DNA of 64,000 nucleotides from Pseudomonas marginalis (GCF_024169655.1 NZ_JALJWV010000001.1:1989001-2053000), one strand, 5' to 3'; positions 1-8,755 are shown, counted from the first letter of the stretch. A program made the numbers and translations. Notes: generated from the sequence alone by a model not told the origin.

Positions 1-281
1 GGTTGGACGACTACGAGCGCAACGTCCCGCCCCACGTGCGCGCCGCGCGCCTGGCCGACGACTACAACGACGGCATGAACCGCCCGCGCCAGTACCAGCG
101 CGGCGGTTGGATCAGCTATGTGATCAGCGTCAACGGCCCGGAACCGCTGGAAGTGCGCCAGGCCCCGATCGACTATGACCACTACGTCACCCGGCAATTG
201 CAGCCTGTGGCCGATGCGATCCTGCCGTTTGTGAATGACGACTTCGGTACCCTGGTCGGCGGGCAAATGGGCCTGTTCTAA
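1..281 (+). CDS. polB: DNA polymerase II, C-terminal end (partial)
   Basis: This is the last ~92 residues of a family B DNA polymerase; the 5' part lies outside the window. The tail reads like the end of E. coli Pol II: NVPPHVRAARLAD, then VNGPEPLEVRQ, then HYVTRQLQPVADAILPF, ending in GQMGLF. Pol II is an SOS-associated repair and translesion polymerase. The stop is TAA at 279-281. The frame is open to the window edge, so the apparent TTG start at position 3 is not a real start. Confidence 0.93.
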   Translation, partial: LDDYERNVPPHVRAARLADDYNDGMNRPRQYQRGGWISYVISVNGPEPLEVRQAPIDYDHYVTRQLQPVADAILPFVNDDFGTLVGGQMGLF

Positions 282-360
282 ACTGTTTGCCTCGCGCGGG
301 TGAGCGTCTACGCTGTTGGCGTGCTCGGCAATTGCTACGCGACACCAAGGAGGAAACCCC

Positions 361-993
361 ATGTACACGCTCTATGGCACCGACGACTCCGGCTCATGCA
401 TGATCGAAATTGCTCTGCAGCGTTGCGCGGTGCCATGGCATCGGGTAGACGCCAGCTCCTGGCAGGACGGCGAGGGCAGCGAAGCGCTCGCGCGTATCAA
501 CCCGCTCAAACAGATCCCCACGCTGGTAACCCCCGATGGCCAGGTGCTGACCGAAAGCGCGGCGATCCTGATCCACCTGGGCCTGGAATTCCCTGCCGCC
601 AACCTACTCGCCGGCAACCGCGGCCAGATCCTCCGCGGCCTGGTGTACATCGCCGCCAATTGCTACTCGGCAATCGGCATCATTGACTACCCGACACGCT
701 GGCTGGGCGACGCCGATGAGGCCGCGCAAGCACAATTGATCAGCGGCACGCGCTGCTACCTGCACCGGGCCTGGTTGGTGTTCGCCGATCAGTTTGCCGA
801 CCAATTGTTCGCCGCCGATCAGCAGCCGAATGCCCTGGGCATCATGGCGGCGGCGGTGTCGCGCTGGGATGCGGCGCGAGAAGCGCTGCACGCCTCGCGG
901 CCGGCGTTTGCGCAGACCCTGGACAGGGTGGATGCCGATCCGCTCGTGGCGCCTGTGTTTGCTCGGCATTGGCCGGAGTGGGAGGTCTCTTAA
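361..993 (+). CDS. Glutathione S-transferase family protein
   Basis: A 210-residue GST-fold protein. The N-terminal thioredoxin-like domain begins MYTLYGTDDSG. It carries the cis-proline stretch NPLKQIPTLV near residue 46 and the glutathione-contacting TESAAI near residue 63, followed by an all-helical C-terminal domain. I chose the ATG at 361 because AAGGAGG lies 7-8 bases upstream; the upstream in-frame codons have no such site. The substrate cannot be told from sequence. It stands alone between polB and a DUF4174 gene. Confidence 0.88.
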   Translation: MYTLYGTDDSGSCMIEIALQRCAVPWHRVDASSWQDGEGSEALARINPLKQIPTLVTPDGQVLTESAAILIHLGLEFPAANLLAGNRGQILRGLVYIAANCYSAIGIIDYPTRWLGDADEAAQAQLISGTRCYLHRAWLVFADQFADQLFAADQQPNALGIMAAAVSRWDAAREALHASRPAFAQTLDRVDADPLVAPVFARHWPEWEVS

Positions 994-1157
994 TGTTTCG
1001 GCAACCAAAAGAAACAATGGCCGCCAAACCGCCCCATCCCTTGCGTAGCCGGCGTCCTGGCCTACGCTTTCTCAAGGTGGTGTAGGAATCATCCTTGAAT
1101 TTGGCTGTCGCAGACATGAAACTCAAGAACCCTGCATGGAATTCAAAGGAGGTGCGC

Positions 1158-1742
1158 ATGCTCATCCGGTCGCTGACCCTGGCTACCTTGATGGCTTTTA
1201 CGGGGCCGCTGTTGGCTGCTGCTGATATCAACCCGCTCAAGCAGGATTTGGGCAAAGCCCGGCCGCTGGTGGTGGTGGAGCTTGATTCCGGCAATGAAAC
1301 ATTGGTCAAGCTCAAGAAACAGCTGGACGAGCCCGCCACCAAGCAGTCCTTTGAAGAGCGCGGCATGGTGTTGTACACCGTGAAGTTCGGCAGCATCGGT
1401 GCCGAAGGGGAGATGTTCGCCAAAGACCCGAAGGACAACAAGAAGCTCACACCGCCTGAAACCAACGCGCTGATCCGCGCCCTCAAATTAGGCGCTGGCA
1501 GCGGCACCAAAGTGATCCTGGTGGGCAAGGATGGTGAGAAGAAAGTTGAGAAGACCGTGCCACCGGATGCCCTCGACTTGAAGGACTTCTTTAGCGCCAT
1601 CGATCAGATGCCGATGGCCGAGAAAGAAGCGGCTGCCGCTGCAGAGCCCGAACCTGTCGCACCCGCTCCGGCCAAGGGCGCCAAGCCCGCCAAACCGGCA
1701 AAACCTGGCAGCAAACCGGCCCCTCAGCCATTGGATGACTGA
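1158..1742 (+). CDS. Exported DUF4174-type protein
   Basis: A 194-residue protein with a signal peptide (MLIRSLTLATLMAFTGPLLA, then an Ala-rich cleavage region). The mature domain has the RPLVVVELDSGNETL start and KVILVGKDGEKK core that I associate with DUF4174, a thioredoxin-like periplasmic family of unknown function. After about residue 155 comes a low-complexity Ala/Pro/Lys tail (PAPAKGAKPAKPAKPG), likely unfolded. The ATG at 1158 follows AAAGGAGGTGCGC, a strong ribosome site, and precedes the signal peptide; the longer frame from 1095 lacks this. Confidence 0.75.
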   Translation: MLIRSLTLATLMAFTGPLLAAADINPLKQDLGKARPLVVVELDSGNETLVKLKKQLDEPATKQSFEERGMVLYTVKFGSIGAEGEMFAKDPKDNKKLTPPETNALIRALKLGAGSGTKVILVGKDGEKKVEKTVPPDALDLKDFFSAIDQMPMAEKEAAAAAEPEPVAPAPAKGAKPAKPAKPGSKPAPQPLDD

Positions 1743-1745
1743 GGC

Positions 1746-3200
1746 CTATCCTTCTGCGGGCGCGCGCCCGTAGATATCGTCAAAACGCACAATGTCGTCT
1801 TCGCCCAGGTACTCGCCGCTCTGCACCTCGATCATCACCAACTCGATGATGCCGGGGTTGGTCAGGCGGTGTTTGTGCCCGGCCGGAATGTAGGTGGACT
1901 CGTTGGCGTTGATCAGCAATTCCCGCTCGCCATTGGTGATCTGTGCGGTACCGCTGACCACCACCCAGTGTTCGCTGCGGTGGTGATGCATCTGCAACGA
2001 CAGTGACGCCAGCGGCTTGACCACAATGCGCTTGATCTTGAAGCGCGCACTTTCCTCCAGCACGGTGTAGGTGCCCCATGGTCGCGTCACTGTGCGGTGC
2101 AGATTGTACGCCGGATGGTTCTGGCGCTTGAGCTCGGCCACGATGTGGCGCACATCCTGGCTGCGATTGGCATCGGCGATCAGCAGGGCGTCGGCGGTGT
2201 CGACGATGATCAGATCGCGCACGCCCACCGCGCCGAGTACGCGCTTGGGCGAGTCGATGTAGCAGTTGTGTACGTCATGCAGAATCGCTTCGCCATTGAC
2301 CTGGTTGCCCTGGGCATCGCTGGGGGTGAGCTGGCGCAGCGCTTCCCAGGAGCCGATATCGCTCCAGCCAATGTCACAGGGCACCACGGCCACCTGCGCG
2401 GACTTCTCCATCAGCGCCACGTCGATGGACAGGTCCGGTGCGTGGCCGAAGCCTTTGGCATCCAGTTCACGCTGGCGCGAGGTTGTATTCTGCAGGCTCT
2501 GGCTGTGCGCCAGCGCAGCCTTGGCGGCCGCCAGCACCTGCGGGGCGTGGGTGGTCAGCTCGTTCACCAGGGTGCTGGCCTTGAAGCAGAATATGCCGGC
2601 GTTCCACAGGTGCTTGCCGCCGTCGAGGTAGCCTTGCGCGGTGGCGAGGTCGGGTTTTTCGACAAAGCGGTTGACCCGGTTTCCCACACCCAGCGCGGCA
2701 CCTTGTTCGATATAGCCGAAGCCGGTTTCGGGGCGATCAGGCTCAATACCAAAGGTCACCAGATAGCCGGCTTCGGCCAGCTCGCGGGCCTGGCTCACGG
2801 CCACGGCAAACGCGGTTTCATTGAGGATCAAATGGTCGGCGGGCATCACCAGCAACGGGGCGTCGTCGCCAAAGTGCTCCTGCACATGCAGCGCCGCCAC
2901 GGCAATCGCCGCTGCCGTGTTGCGGCCGAAGGGCTCCAGCAACAAGTCCAGGCGCAGTTGTGCGTTGTTCACCAGACGGTAGTCATCCAGGGTGCGAAAC
3001 AGCAGGTCACGGTTGGTGACGGTGAGCACGCTTTCCACACCGGGCAGGCGGCTGGCGCGCAGGAAGGTTTTCTGCAGCAGGCTCTGGCCATCGCGCATGT
3101 GCATGAACGGCTTGGGCATGTTCTGTCGGGACACTGGCCACAGTCGGGTACCCGAACCGCCGGAAATGATGCAGGGAATTAATCCGTCGTGGGTATTCAT
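1746..3200 (-). CDS. Mannose-1-phosphate guanylyltransferase / mannose-6-phosphate isomerase
   Basis: A 484-residue bifunctional enzyme making GDP-mannose (AlgA/ManC/PslB family) for exopolysaccharide or O-antigen. The N-terminal nucleotidyltransferase shows the GGSGTRLWP signature at residues 14-22 and the catalytic FVEKPD at 179-184. The C-terminal type II isomerase cupin shows QMHHHRSEHW at 403-412 and EVQSGEYLGEDDI near the end. The start MNTHDGLIP at 3200 fits the family; an upstream frame to 3278 adds 26 residues with no homology. It is an orphan here, not inside an alg or psl cluster, so its polymer is unknown. The sequence differs clearly from the alginate AlgA I know, which is why no symbol is given. 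Confidence 0.92.
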   Translation of the reverse strand: MNTHDGLIPCIISGGSGTRLWPVSRQNMPKPFMHMRDGQSLLQKTFLRASRLPGVESVLTVTNRDLLFRTLDDYRLVNNAQLRLDLLLEPFGRNTAAAIAVAALHVQEHFGDDAPLLVMPADHLILNETAFAVAVSQARELAEAGYLVTFGIEPDRPETGFGYIEQGAALGVGNRVNRFVEKPDLATAQGYLDGGKHLWNAGIFCFKASTLVNELTTHAPQVLAAAKAALAHSQSLQNTTSRQRELDAKGFGHAPDLSIDVALMEKSAQVAVVPCDIGWSDIGSWEALRQLTPSDAQGNQVNGEAILHDVHNCYIDSPKRVLGAVGVRDLIIVDTADALLIADANRSQDVRHIVAELKRQNHPAYNLHRTVTRPWGTYTVLEESARFKIKRIVVKPLASLSLQMHHHRSEHWVVVSGTAQITNGERELLINANESTYIPAGHKHRLTNPGIIELVMIEVQSGEYLGEDDIVRFDDIYGRAPAEG

Positions 3201-3329
3201 CAATGGACTTCTTGGGTGGAAAGGACGGCCCACGCCTTTGGGATCAAGTGTGATCGCAATCGCGCTGACCCGCATCATCGGCGACTAGCCGCGCAGCGGC
3301 AACTGCGACGTGTTGAGCATCAGGCAGGT

Positions 3330-3355
3330 GTTCAGCGCGCCTGCCCGCGCTGAAC
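3330..3355. other. Hairpin downstream of inhA
   Basis: A perfect 10-bp inverted repeat, GTTCAGCGCG and CGCGCTGAAC, with a 6-base loop. It sits just beyond the inhA stop codon. No T-run follows on either strand, so it is a weak terminator candidate or an mRNA 3'-end stabiliser. Confidence 0.5.
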
Positions 3356-3366
3356 GGCGACGCGTG

Positions 3367-4047
3367 TCAACCCAGTCGAGCTGCCGCCCGCGCAGTGATC
3401 TCGCCCCGGACCTTGCGCGACTCGGTCGTGCGCTTGTTGGCTTCTTCCAGCACAGACGTGGGCGCGGTATCCGGCCGGCCTGAATTGAACGGCGGCGCCG
3501 GTGCGTATTCGATCTGCAACTGCACCAGTTGCGCGGTCGCTTCGTCGTACAGCTCAGCCGCCAGGGTCAGGGCGAAGTCGATCCCTGCGGTAATCCCGCC
3601 GCCAGTGAACAGGTTGCCGTCACGCACCACGCGCGCCTGAACCGGGATGGCGCCGAGCGGGGCGAGCAGGTCGTGGTAGGCCCAATGGGTGGTGGCCTTG
3701 CGACCGCGCAGCAAGCCGGCTGCACCGAGCACCAGCGAACCGGTGCACACCGAGGTGACATAACGCGCGGTGAGCGCCTGGGCCTTGAGGAAGTCGAGGG
3801 TCTGCGGGTCTTCCATCAACGGGCCGACGCCGCTGCCGCCGGGGACGCAGAGCACATCCAGGTGCGGGCAATCGGCGTAGGTCATGGTCGGCGTGAACAC
3901 CAACCCGGTGCTGGATGTGACCGGCGCCAGGTCTTTCCACACCAGGTGCAATTTCACATCCGGCAACGAACCCAATACGTCATAGGGGCCGGTGAGGTCG
4001 AGTTGTTGGATGCCGGGGAACAACAAAAAGCCGATCTGCAAGGTCAT
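3367..4047 (-). CDS. inhA: Isonitrile hydratase (DJ-1/PfpI family)
   Basis: A 226-residue protein matching the Pseudomonas putida isonitrile hydratase InhA along its whole length as I recall it. InhA hydrates isonitriles to N-substituted formamides. The DJ-1/PfpI fold is shown by GFLLFPGIQQLDLTGP at the start and the nucleophile elbow SVCTGSLVLG, with Cys101 as the expected catalytic residue. An Asp near residue 17 is also conserved. The divergent gene at 4137 is a GlxA-type regulator, a usual partner for PfpI-family enzymes. The substrate assignment rests on similarity only. Confidence 0.88.
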   Translation of the reverse strand: MTLQIGFLLFPGIQQLDLTGPYDVLGSLPDVKLHLVWKDLAPVTSSTGLVFTPTMTYADCPHLDVLCVPGGSGVGPLMEDPQTLDFLKAQALTARYVTSVCTGSLVLGAAGLLRGRKATTHWAYHDLLAPLGAIPVQARVVRDGNLFTGGGITAGIDFALTLAAELYDEATAQLVQLQIEYAPAPPFNSGRPDTAPTSVLEEANKRTTESRKVRGEITARAAARLG

Positions 4048-4136
4048 GAACGAAGCTCCGATAAAGGGTGGACGGCTTCACTCTAGAGGCCTAGGCTTTG
4101 GCGAATACGCCATTGAACCCACATATCACGCCAATC

Positions 4137-5105
4137 ATGCCTCGACTCATTTACGTACTCGCTTTTGATAATGCCCAAGTGCTCGACGTGACCGGGCCTT
4201 TGCAGGTGTTCGCCTCGGCCAACGACCTGGCGCGCCAGCGCGGTGCGCCGTTGCCCTACGCGGTCTCGGTGATCGCCGCCCAGGCAGCGCCGGTGATGAC
4301 CTCTGCCGGCCTGGCGCTGGTGGCCGAGCCGTTGCCGGCCGTCGACACGCCTTGCGACACCCTGATCATCGCCGGCGGCTGGGGCGTGTACGGCGCCGCC
4401 GAAGATCCGGCGCTGGTGGACTGGGTGCGCGAAAAAGCCCGGCACACCCGGCGTATGGCGTCGGTGTGTACCGGGGCTTTTCTGTTGGCGGCCAGTGGCT
4501 TGCTCGACGGCTGCCGCGTGGCGACCCATTGGACGCGCTGTGAAGAGCTGGCGCGCAAATTCCCGGCGCTGACGGTGGAGTCCAACCCGATTTTCATCCA
4601 GCAGGGCGCGGTGTGGACGTCGGCCGGAGTGACCGCCGGTATCGACCTGTGTCTGGCCCTGGTGGAAGAAGACCTGGGGCGTGCCGTGGCCCTGGAAGTG
4701 GCGCGGCACCTGGTGGTGTTCCTCAAGCGTCCCGGGGGGCAATCGCAATTCAGCGTGACCTTATCATTACAAAAAGGCGACAGCCGCTTCGCCGAGTTGC
4801 ACGCGTGGATCGCGGAACACCTGACCCTCGACCTGAACCTCGCTACCCTGGCCGCCCAGGCCGGCATGAGCGAGCGCAGTTTCGTGCGCCATTACCGCGC
4901 CGAAACCGGCCAGACCCCGGCGCGCGCGGTCGAGTTGATCCGCGTTGAAAGCGCCCGCCGGCAACTGGCGGACAGCAGCGCATCGATCAAACGCATCGCC
5001 GTGCAGTGCGGGTTCGGCTGCGAAGAGACCTTGCGGCGCAGCTTCCTGCGGGTCTTGTCAGTGACGCCGCAGGCCTATCGCGAGCGCTTTTCGCCAGTGG
5101 CCTAG
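4137..5105 (+). CDS. GlxA-family transcriptional regulator (DJ-1 domain plus AraC HTH)
   Basis: A 322-residue regulator. Residues ~1-190 form a DJ-1/PfpI-like domain (LIYVLAFDNAQVLDVTGP; SVCTGAFLLAASGLLDG) used for ligand sensing. Residues ~215-320 form the AraC double helix-turn-helix, with LATLAAQAGMSERSFVRHY in the first and IKRIAVQCGFGCEETLRRSF in the second. The ATG at 4137 begins the domain directly (MPRLIYV). It is divergent from inhA across 89 bp, which suggests that it controls inhA and that a small isonitrile or amide-like compound is the signal; this is inference. Confidence 0.9.
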   Translation: MPRLIYVLAFDNAQVLDVTGPLQVFASANDLARQRGAPLPYAVSVIAAQAAPVMTSAGLALVAEPLPAVDTPCDTLIIAGGWGVYGAAEDPALVDWVREKARHTRRMASVCTGAFLLAASGLLDGCRVATHWTRCEELARKFPALTVESNPIFIQQGAVWTSAGVTAGIDLCLALVEEDLGRAVALEVARHLVVFLKRPGGQSQFSVTLSLQKGDSRFAELHAWIAEHLTLDLNLATLAAQAGMSERSFVRHYRAETGQTPARAVELIRVESARRQLADSSASIKRIAVQCGFGCEETLRRSFLRVLSVTPQAYRERFSPVA

Positions 5106-5395
5106 GCGAGTAATTCCAGGAGCGCCGCAAGGGTCGCTTGCGGCGCTTCCTGGGGAATATTGTGGCCCACGCCGGGCAGCACCTGCCGCCGATAGACGCC
5201 GCTGAAGTGCTGCGCGTCTTCATCCTCCAGCGGCGGGGGGCCTACGCCATCGTCGGCGCCGCACAGCGAAATCGTCGGCACCGTGATCGTCGGTTGCAGC
5301 GCCAGCGCCTGTTCGATGGACGCCAGTGCGGGATCGCCCGGCGCGTACATGAGCATAGAGGTGCGTATGTGAAGCAGCGGAGGGGCGATGCGCAT
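5102..5395 (-). pseudogene. Alpha/beta hydrolase, 3' remnant
   Basis: Only the C-terminal ~85 residues of an alpha/beta hydrolase remain. The visible part holds the acid loop CGADDGVGPPPLEDEDA and the catalytic-histidine region LPGVGHNIPQEAP. The N-terminal half with the oxyanion hole and nucleophile GxSxG is absent upstream, where the sequence to 5528 shows no homologous frame. The first ~12 residues of the open frame look unrelated. It cannot be an active hydrolase. It overlaps the end of the GlxA-type regulator by four bases, tail to tail. Confidence 0.7.
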
Positions 5396-5528
5396 GGTGG
5401 GCTCCTGTCGGCTGGGCGATGATTGCTGATGAAACTAGTGCCGATCCGCTCAAGCCACAAGTCTGAGAGCGTCGAGGATCAAGTGTGTCCTGCATCCAGG
5501 TTGGCTGACTCACCGCCAGCGTTGGCGT

Positions 5529-7355
5529 TCAAGGTTGCCACACCGTCTTCTCGCCGCTCAATTTGCGGTCCAGAAACGTCGCTGCGCTGATCAGCGCCAA
5601 ATGGCTCAACGCCTGAGGCATATTGCCCAAGTGCCGCGCCTGGTTGTCGAACTCTTCGGCGTACAACCCCAGCGGGTTGGCATACCGCAGCAACTGTTCA
5701 AACTCCAGATGCGCCTTTTCCACCTGCCCGGCGCGGGCCAGGCATTCGACGTACCAGAACGAGCAGGCGGCAAACGCGCCTTCGGTGCCTGGCAGGCCGT
5801 CGATCTGGCTGTCGTCGTTGCGATAGCGATAGACCATGCCGTCGCGCACCAGGCTTTTCTGGATCGCTGCGAGGGTCGAGAGCCAGCGCGGATCGGTGGC
5901 GGCGACGAAGCGCACCAGCGGCATCAGCAGCATCGACCCGTCCAGCGCGGTGCTGCCGGTATGCTGCACAAAGTGCCCGCGTTCTTCGTTCCAGAAGTTA
6001 CCCCAGATATCCGCGTAGATCGCCTGGCGCGTCTGGTCCCAGCGCGCGAACGGCGCCGGTAGCGAGCGCTTGGACGCCAGGCGAATCGCACGGTCCAGCG
6101 CGACCCAGCACATCAGTCGCGAATGCAGGAAGTGGTGCTGCTCGCCGCGCATCTCCCAGATACCCACGTCTTTGCGGTTCCAGATGTCGCAGACCTGATC
6201 CGCGAGCTCGACCGTGTGTTTCCAGCCTTCGTGGGAAATGGCTTCGCCGTATTTGTTGACCAGGTAAACCGCGTCCATCAACTCGCCGTAGATGTCCAGT
6301 TGAACCTGGTCGAACGCCTCGTTGCCGATACGCACCGGCGTCGCACCGCCATGCCCGCGCAAGTGCGTCAGTTGGGCTTCCGGCAGTTCCTGGCGGCCGT
6401 CGATGCCATACAGGATGTTGATCTTGGCGGGCTGGTCGCTGCAGTCGCTGACCCGGCCTCTGAGCCAGCGCATGTAGTGATTGGCCTCTTCGACAAAACC
6501 CAGGCGCATGAAGGCGTAGACCGTGAACGAGGCGTCGCGTATCCAGGTGTAGCGGTAGTCCCAGTTGCGCTCGCCGCCGGGCGATTCCGGCAGGCCGAAG
6601 GTGGCGGCGGCGATGATCGCGCCATGCTTGCGCGAGGTCAAAAGTTTCAGGGCCAGGGCCGAGCGATTGACCATTTCGCGCCAGCGCCCGCGGTAGTTCG
6701 ATTGCGCGATCCAACCTCGCCAGAATTTCAAGCTATGCGCCAGCGCCAGGTCGGTGCAACTGCTGTCGACGCGTGGGTCGTCTTGCCCGCCGAGGACGAA
6801 TTCGGCGCCTTCTTCCTGGGCCAGGACGAAGCTGGCCACTGCGGCGTTGTCGTCTATCTGCATGGGGTGGCTGCTCGACAGGCGCAGGCCGGGCTGGCCG
6901 TCGGCGGCGAAACACACGGTGCCGTTGTCGAGGCTGGCATGGGTGGGCGTGCGCGCATAGTCGTGACGCACGGCGCAGCGCAGGTGGATCGTCACCCGGC
7001 CGCTGACCGCACGCACGCGGCGAATCAACAGGGGCAGGTCGTCGATCTCCTCACTGATGGTCAAAAAGTCAGTGATTTCCACCACGGAGTCATCGCTGAG
7101 CCAGCGGGTTTGCAGCACGTTGGTGTCGGGCAGGTAGATCTGCTCGCGGCGGGCGTTGGGCAGGTCCGGTGTCAGTTGGAAAATGCCGGCGTCGGGGGTG
7201 TCGAGGAGCGCGCAGAAAATCGAGGGGCTGTCGAACTCAGGCCAGCAGAAAAAGTCGATGCTGCCCTTGTCGTTCACCAGTGCGGCACTGCGCATGTCGC
7301 CGATGATGCCGTGGGCATCGATGGCGCTCTGAGGCTCGTTCTTGAAATCAACCAT
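5529..7355 (-). CDS. Glycoside hydrolase family 15 protein (glucoamylase/trehalase-like)
   Basis: A 608-residue cytoplasmic-type GH15 enzyme without a signal peptide. The N-terminal beta-sandwich begins IIGDMRSAALVNDKGSIDFF. The (alpha/alpha)6 barrel carries NWDYRYTWIRDASFTVYAF, typical of the family, and the C-terminal catalytic region TEGAFAACSFWYVECLA. Bacterial members act on maltodextrins or trehalose; the substrate here cannot be read from sequence. Its ATG lies inside the last codons of an SDR remnant (ATGGTTGA overlap), showing that an SDR-GH15 operon once existed here. The upstream part of that operon is gone, so its present promoter is unclear. Confidence 0.88.
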   Translation of the reverse strand: MVDFKNEPQSAIDAHGIIGDMRSAALVNDKGSIDFFCWPEFDSPSIFCALLDTPDAGIFQLTPDLPNARREQIYLPDTNVLQTRWLSDDSVVEITDFLTISEEIDDLPLLIRRVRAVSGRVTIHLRCAVRHDYARTPTHASLDNGTVCFAADGQPGLRLSSSHPMQIDDNAAVASFVLAQEEGAEFVLGGQDDPRVDSSCTDLALAHSLKFWRGWIAQSNYRGRWREMVNRSALALKLLTSRKHGAIIAAATFGLPESPGGERNWDYRYTWIRDASFTVYAFMRLGFVEEANHYMRWLRGRVSDCSDQPAKINILYGIDGRQELPEAQLTHLRGHGGATPVRIGNEAFDQVQLDIYGELMDAVYLVNKYGEAISHEGWKHTVELADQVCDIWNRKDVGIWEMRGEQHHFLHSRLMCWVALDRAIRLASKRSLPAPFARWDQTRQAIYADIWGNFWNEERGHFVQHTGSTALDGSMLLMPLVRFVAATDPRWLSTLAAIQKSLVRDGMVYRYRNDDSQIDGLPGTEGAFAACSFWYVECLARAGQVEKAHLEFEQLLRYANPLGLYAEEFDNQARHLGNMPQALSHLALISAATFLDRKLSGEKTVWQP

Positions 7356-7461
7356 TGCCGCGATACTCCGGGAAAAGGCGCAAGCCGCCCTCGATAAACA
7401 AGGTGCTGCCAGAACGGGCAGCGGTGACCCAAGCGACTTGTTGCTCCAGCGAGAAATGCAT
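7348..7461 (-). pseudogene. SDR-family dehydrogenase, 3' remnant
   Basis: Reading the minus strand into the GH15 start gives the last residues of a short-chain dehydrogenase: AARSGSTLFIEGGLRLFPEY, then RGNG and TGA. The GSTLFxxGG stretch is the standard SDR C-terminal motif, and SDR glucose dehydrogenases with such ends commonly precede GH15 genes. The stop overlaps the GH15 ATG by eight bases. Beyond about 7461 an in-frame TAG appears and similarity ends, so the Rossmann and catalytic parts are missing. Confidence 0.7.
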
Positions 7462-7524
7462 CAGCTACCGACCTTTGAGTTGCGTTCAGTTAGCTGACTG
7501 GCAGGGCACCGCACAAGTTCACGT

Positions 7525-7553
7525 AAAAAAGCCCGTCAGCTCAGCCGGCGGGC
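7525..7553 (-). terminator. Rho-independent terminator (minus strand)
   Basis: On the minus strand GCCCGCCGGCTGAGCTGACGGGC forms a stem closed by GCCCG/CGGGC, followed by TTTTTT. It would stop minus-strand transcription coming from the island side. No minus-strand gene lies upstream of it now, so it may belong to a lost neighbour. Confidence 0.65.
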
Positions 7554-7705
7554 ATTCGCCGATTGAGCACGCTCTTGATGACTGAGCCTTTACGCCGACC
7601 CCGGCGATGGGGCGGGTTGCGCCGAAACCGCTTGGGAGGGGGATGAGTTCCTTATCCCGGCAGATGCTCTTCCTACCCGGCAGTTGGAAACTTTCAGCTC
7701 TCTCA

Positions 7706-7734
7706 GGAACCGACTCCCACAGTTCTGCCACACA
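7706..7734 (+). promoter_or_regulatory. hrp box (HrpL sigma factor promoter)
   Basis: GGAACC, exactly 16 bases, then CCACACA. This fits the HrpL promoter consensus GGAACC-N15/16-CCACNNA of type III secretion genes in Pseudomonas at every fixed position. It points at the ORF that starts at 7835, about 100 bases downstream. Confidence 0.85.
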
Positions 7735-7834
7735 GGATAAGCCTGCTTCCGCTGGTTTCCTTTACGATTTGTCGATCGTTGGGCGGCTGGGACGGTGAGG
7801 TAAGGCGTCTGATCAAACCGAACTGGAGAACTAA

Positions 7835-8674
7835 ATGTCGGTATCAGTATTCCATCAGTCTGTCGCTCATTCCTCTGATGAGAAGTCTCTCAGAGGCCAC
7901 ATGTCCACTGCCGAGTGGTCTACGACCTCGTCAGCCAGCCAGAGCTCGTTCTGGGATTCGTATCACTTCGGCTCGGCATTCGGCAGCGCGGCGTCACGCC
8001 CGCACTTTGGCCACGGTCATTTTCACCCGGGGCCGCCGCCACGTCCGCTGCCTGATGCTGTGCGCCCGAACCCAGGCCCACCTCCGCGCCCAACTCCCGA
8101 GCGGCCGGACCCGTATTACTCGAAGCAAAGCAACCAACAACTGGCCCAGGCGCTGCTGAGCAATTATGGCGCGTTCAAGGGGGGACAGTATTCGCGGAAA
8201 GTCACGCTCGAAAGCGTGAAACAAATGGCCAATCGACCGTTGACCGGTAATCCCCAGATGGACGCCAATATTCGGCTGGCGAAGGAACTGATGCGGCGTC
8301 CCGATCTGCTGCGGGCGCTCGATCGAAACATGAGTACCGGGGCTTCGGATGGTCGCTTGTCCAAGGACGATATTCTGAGCCTCATTGGTTCAGATAACCC
8401 CTTTAAACTCAAAGACGACAAACAACTGGTCAAAGAAATGCTCGGCCATTTCCATCAGTTGAAGGGGAGCAGCCGAGGCGACACCATAAAGCTCGACAAG
8501 CTCAAAGAACTCGCGGCGCAACCATTGACGGGCAAACCCTCCACTGACCATCTCATCCAATTGGCCAAGGAAGTCATGTCCCGTTCGATTCTGCAGGGGC
8601 GGATGGATAACGTTGACGAGTGGCAGCGTGACGGCAAGATTTCGCGACGCGAATTGCTGAAACTGCTGCGTTAA
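7835..8674 (+). CDS. Probable type III secreted protein with two HrpF/NolX/HrpK-like repeats
   Basis: A 279-residue protein behind an hrp box. Residues 1-45 are Ser-rich with no signal peptide, as in type III export signals. Residues 55-95 are Pro/His-rich (PGPPPRPLPD, PGPPPRPTPE). Two tandem copies of one ~86-residue unit follow, at about 98-184 and 194-279. Each has a leucine-rich helix, then RPLTGNP or QPLTGKP, then LAKE(L/V)M, then an EF-hand-like end, DGRLSKDDI or DGKISRREL. The unit resembles the repeats I recall in the HrpK/HrpF/NolX translocon-associated family. ATG 7835 follows GGAGAACTAA. Role as helper or effector is inferred; no secretion apparatus genes are in the window. Confidence 0.62.
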   Translation: MSVSVFHQSVAHSSDEKSLRGHMSTAEWSTTSSASQSSFWDSYHFGSAFGSAASRPHFGHGHFHPGPPPRPLPDAVRPNPGPPPRPTPERPDPYYSKQSNQQLAQALLSNYGAFKGGQYSRKVTLESVKQMANRPLTGNPQMDANIRLAKELMRRPDLLRALDRNMSTGASDGRLSKDDILSLIGSDNPFKLKDDKQLVKEMLGHFHQLKGSSRGDTIKLDKLKELAAQPLTGKPSTDHLIQLAKEVMSRSILQGRMDNVDEWQRDGKISRRELLKLLR

Positions 8675-8755
8675 CTCTGGCACAGCCGAATGCCGCGTCA
8701 CCCGCGGCATAGGTTGGCGAGCGTGTTGAGCAGGAAGCACCACTTCAACCAGGCA

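Larger units (their letters stand above)
7462..7834. other. Gene-free region carrying a terminator and an hrp promoter
   Basis: No convincing gene is visible here. The segment holds the truncation point of the SDR remnant, a minus-strand hairpin with T-run (7525-7553), and an hrp box (7706-7734) that leads into the ORF at 7835. It is probably the left boundary of the inserted island. Confidence 0.6.

Noticed and set aside
2097..3182. Long plus-strand ORF opposite the GDP-mannose enzyme gene (and similar long antisense frames elsewhere)
   Set aside because: These are shadows of GC-rich coding strands; the opposite frame carries all recognised motifs.
7519..7731. 70-codon minus-strand ORF between the SDR remnant and the hrp gene
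   Set aside because: It runs through the terminator hairpin and across the hrp box, with no protein-like features.
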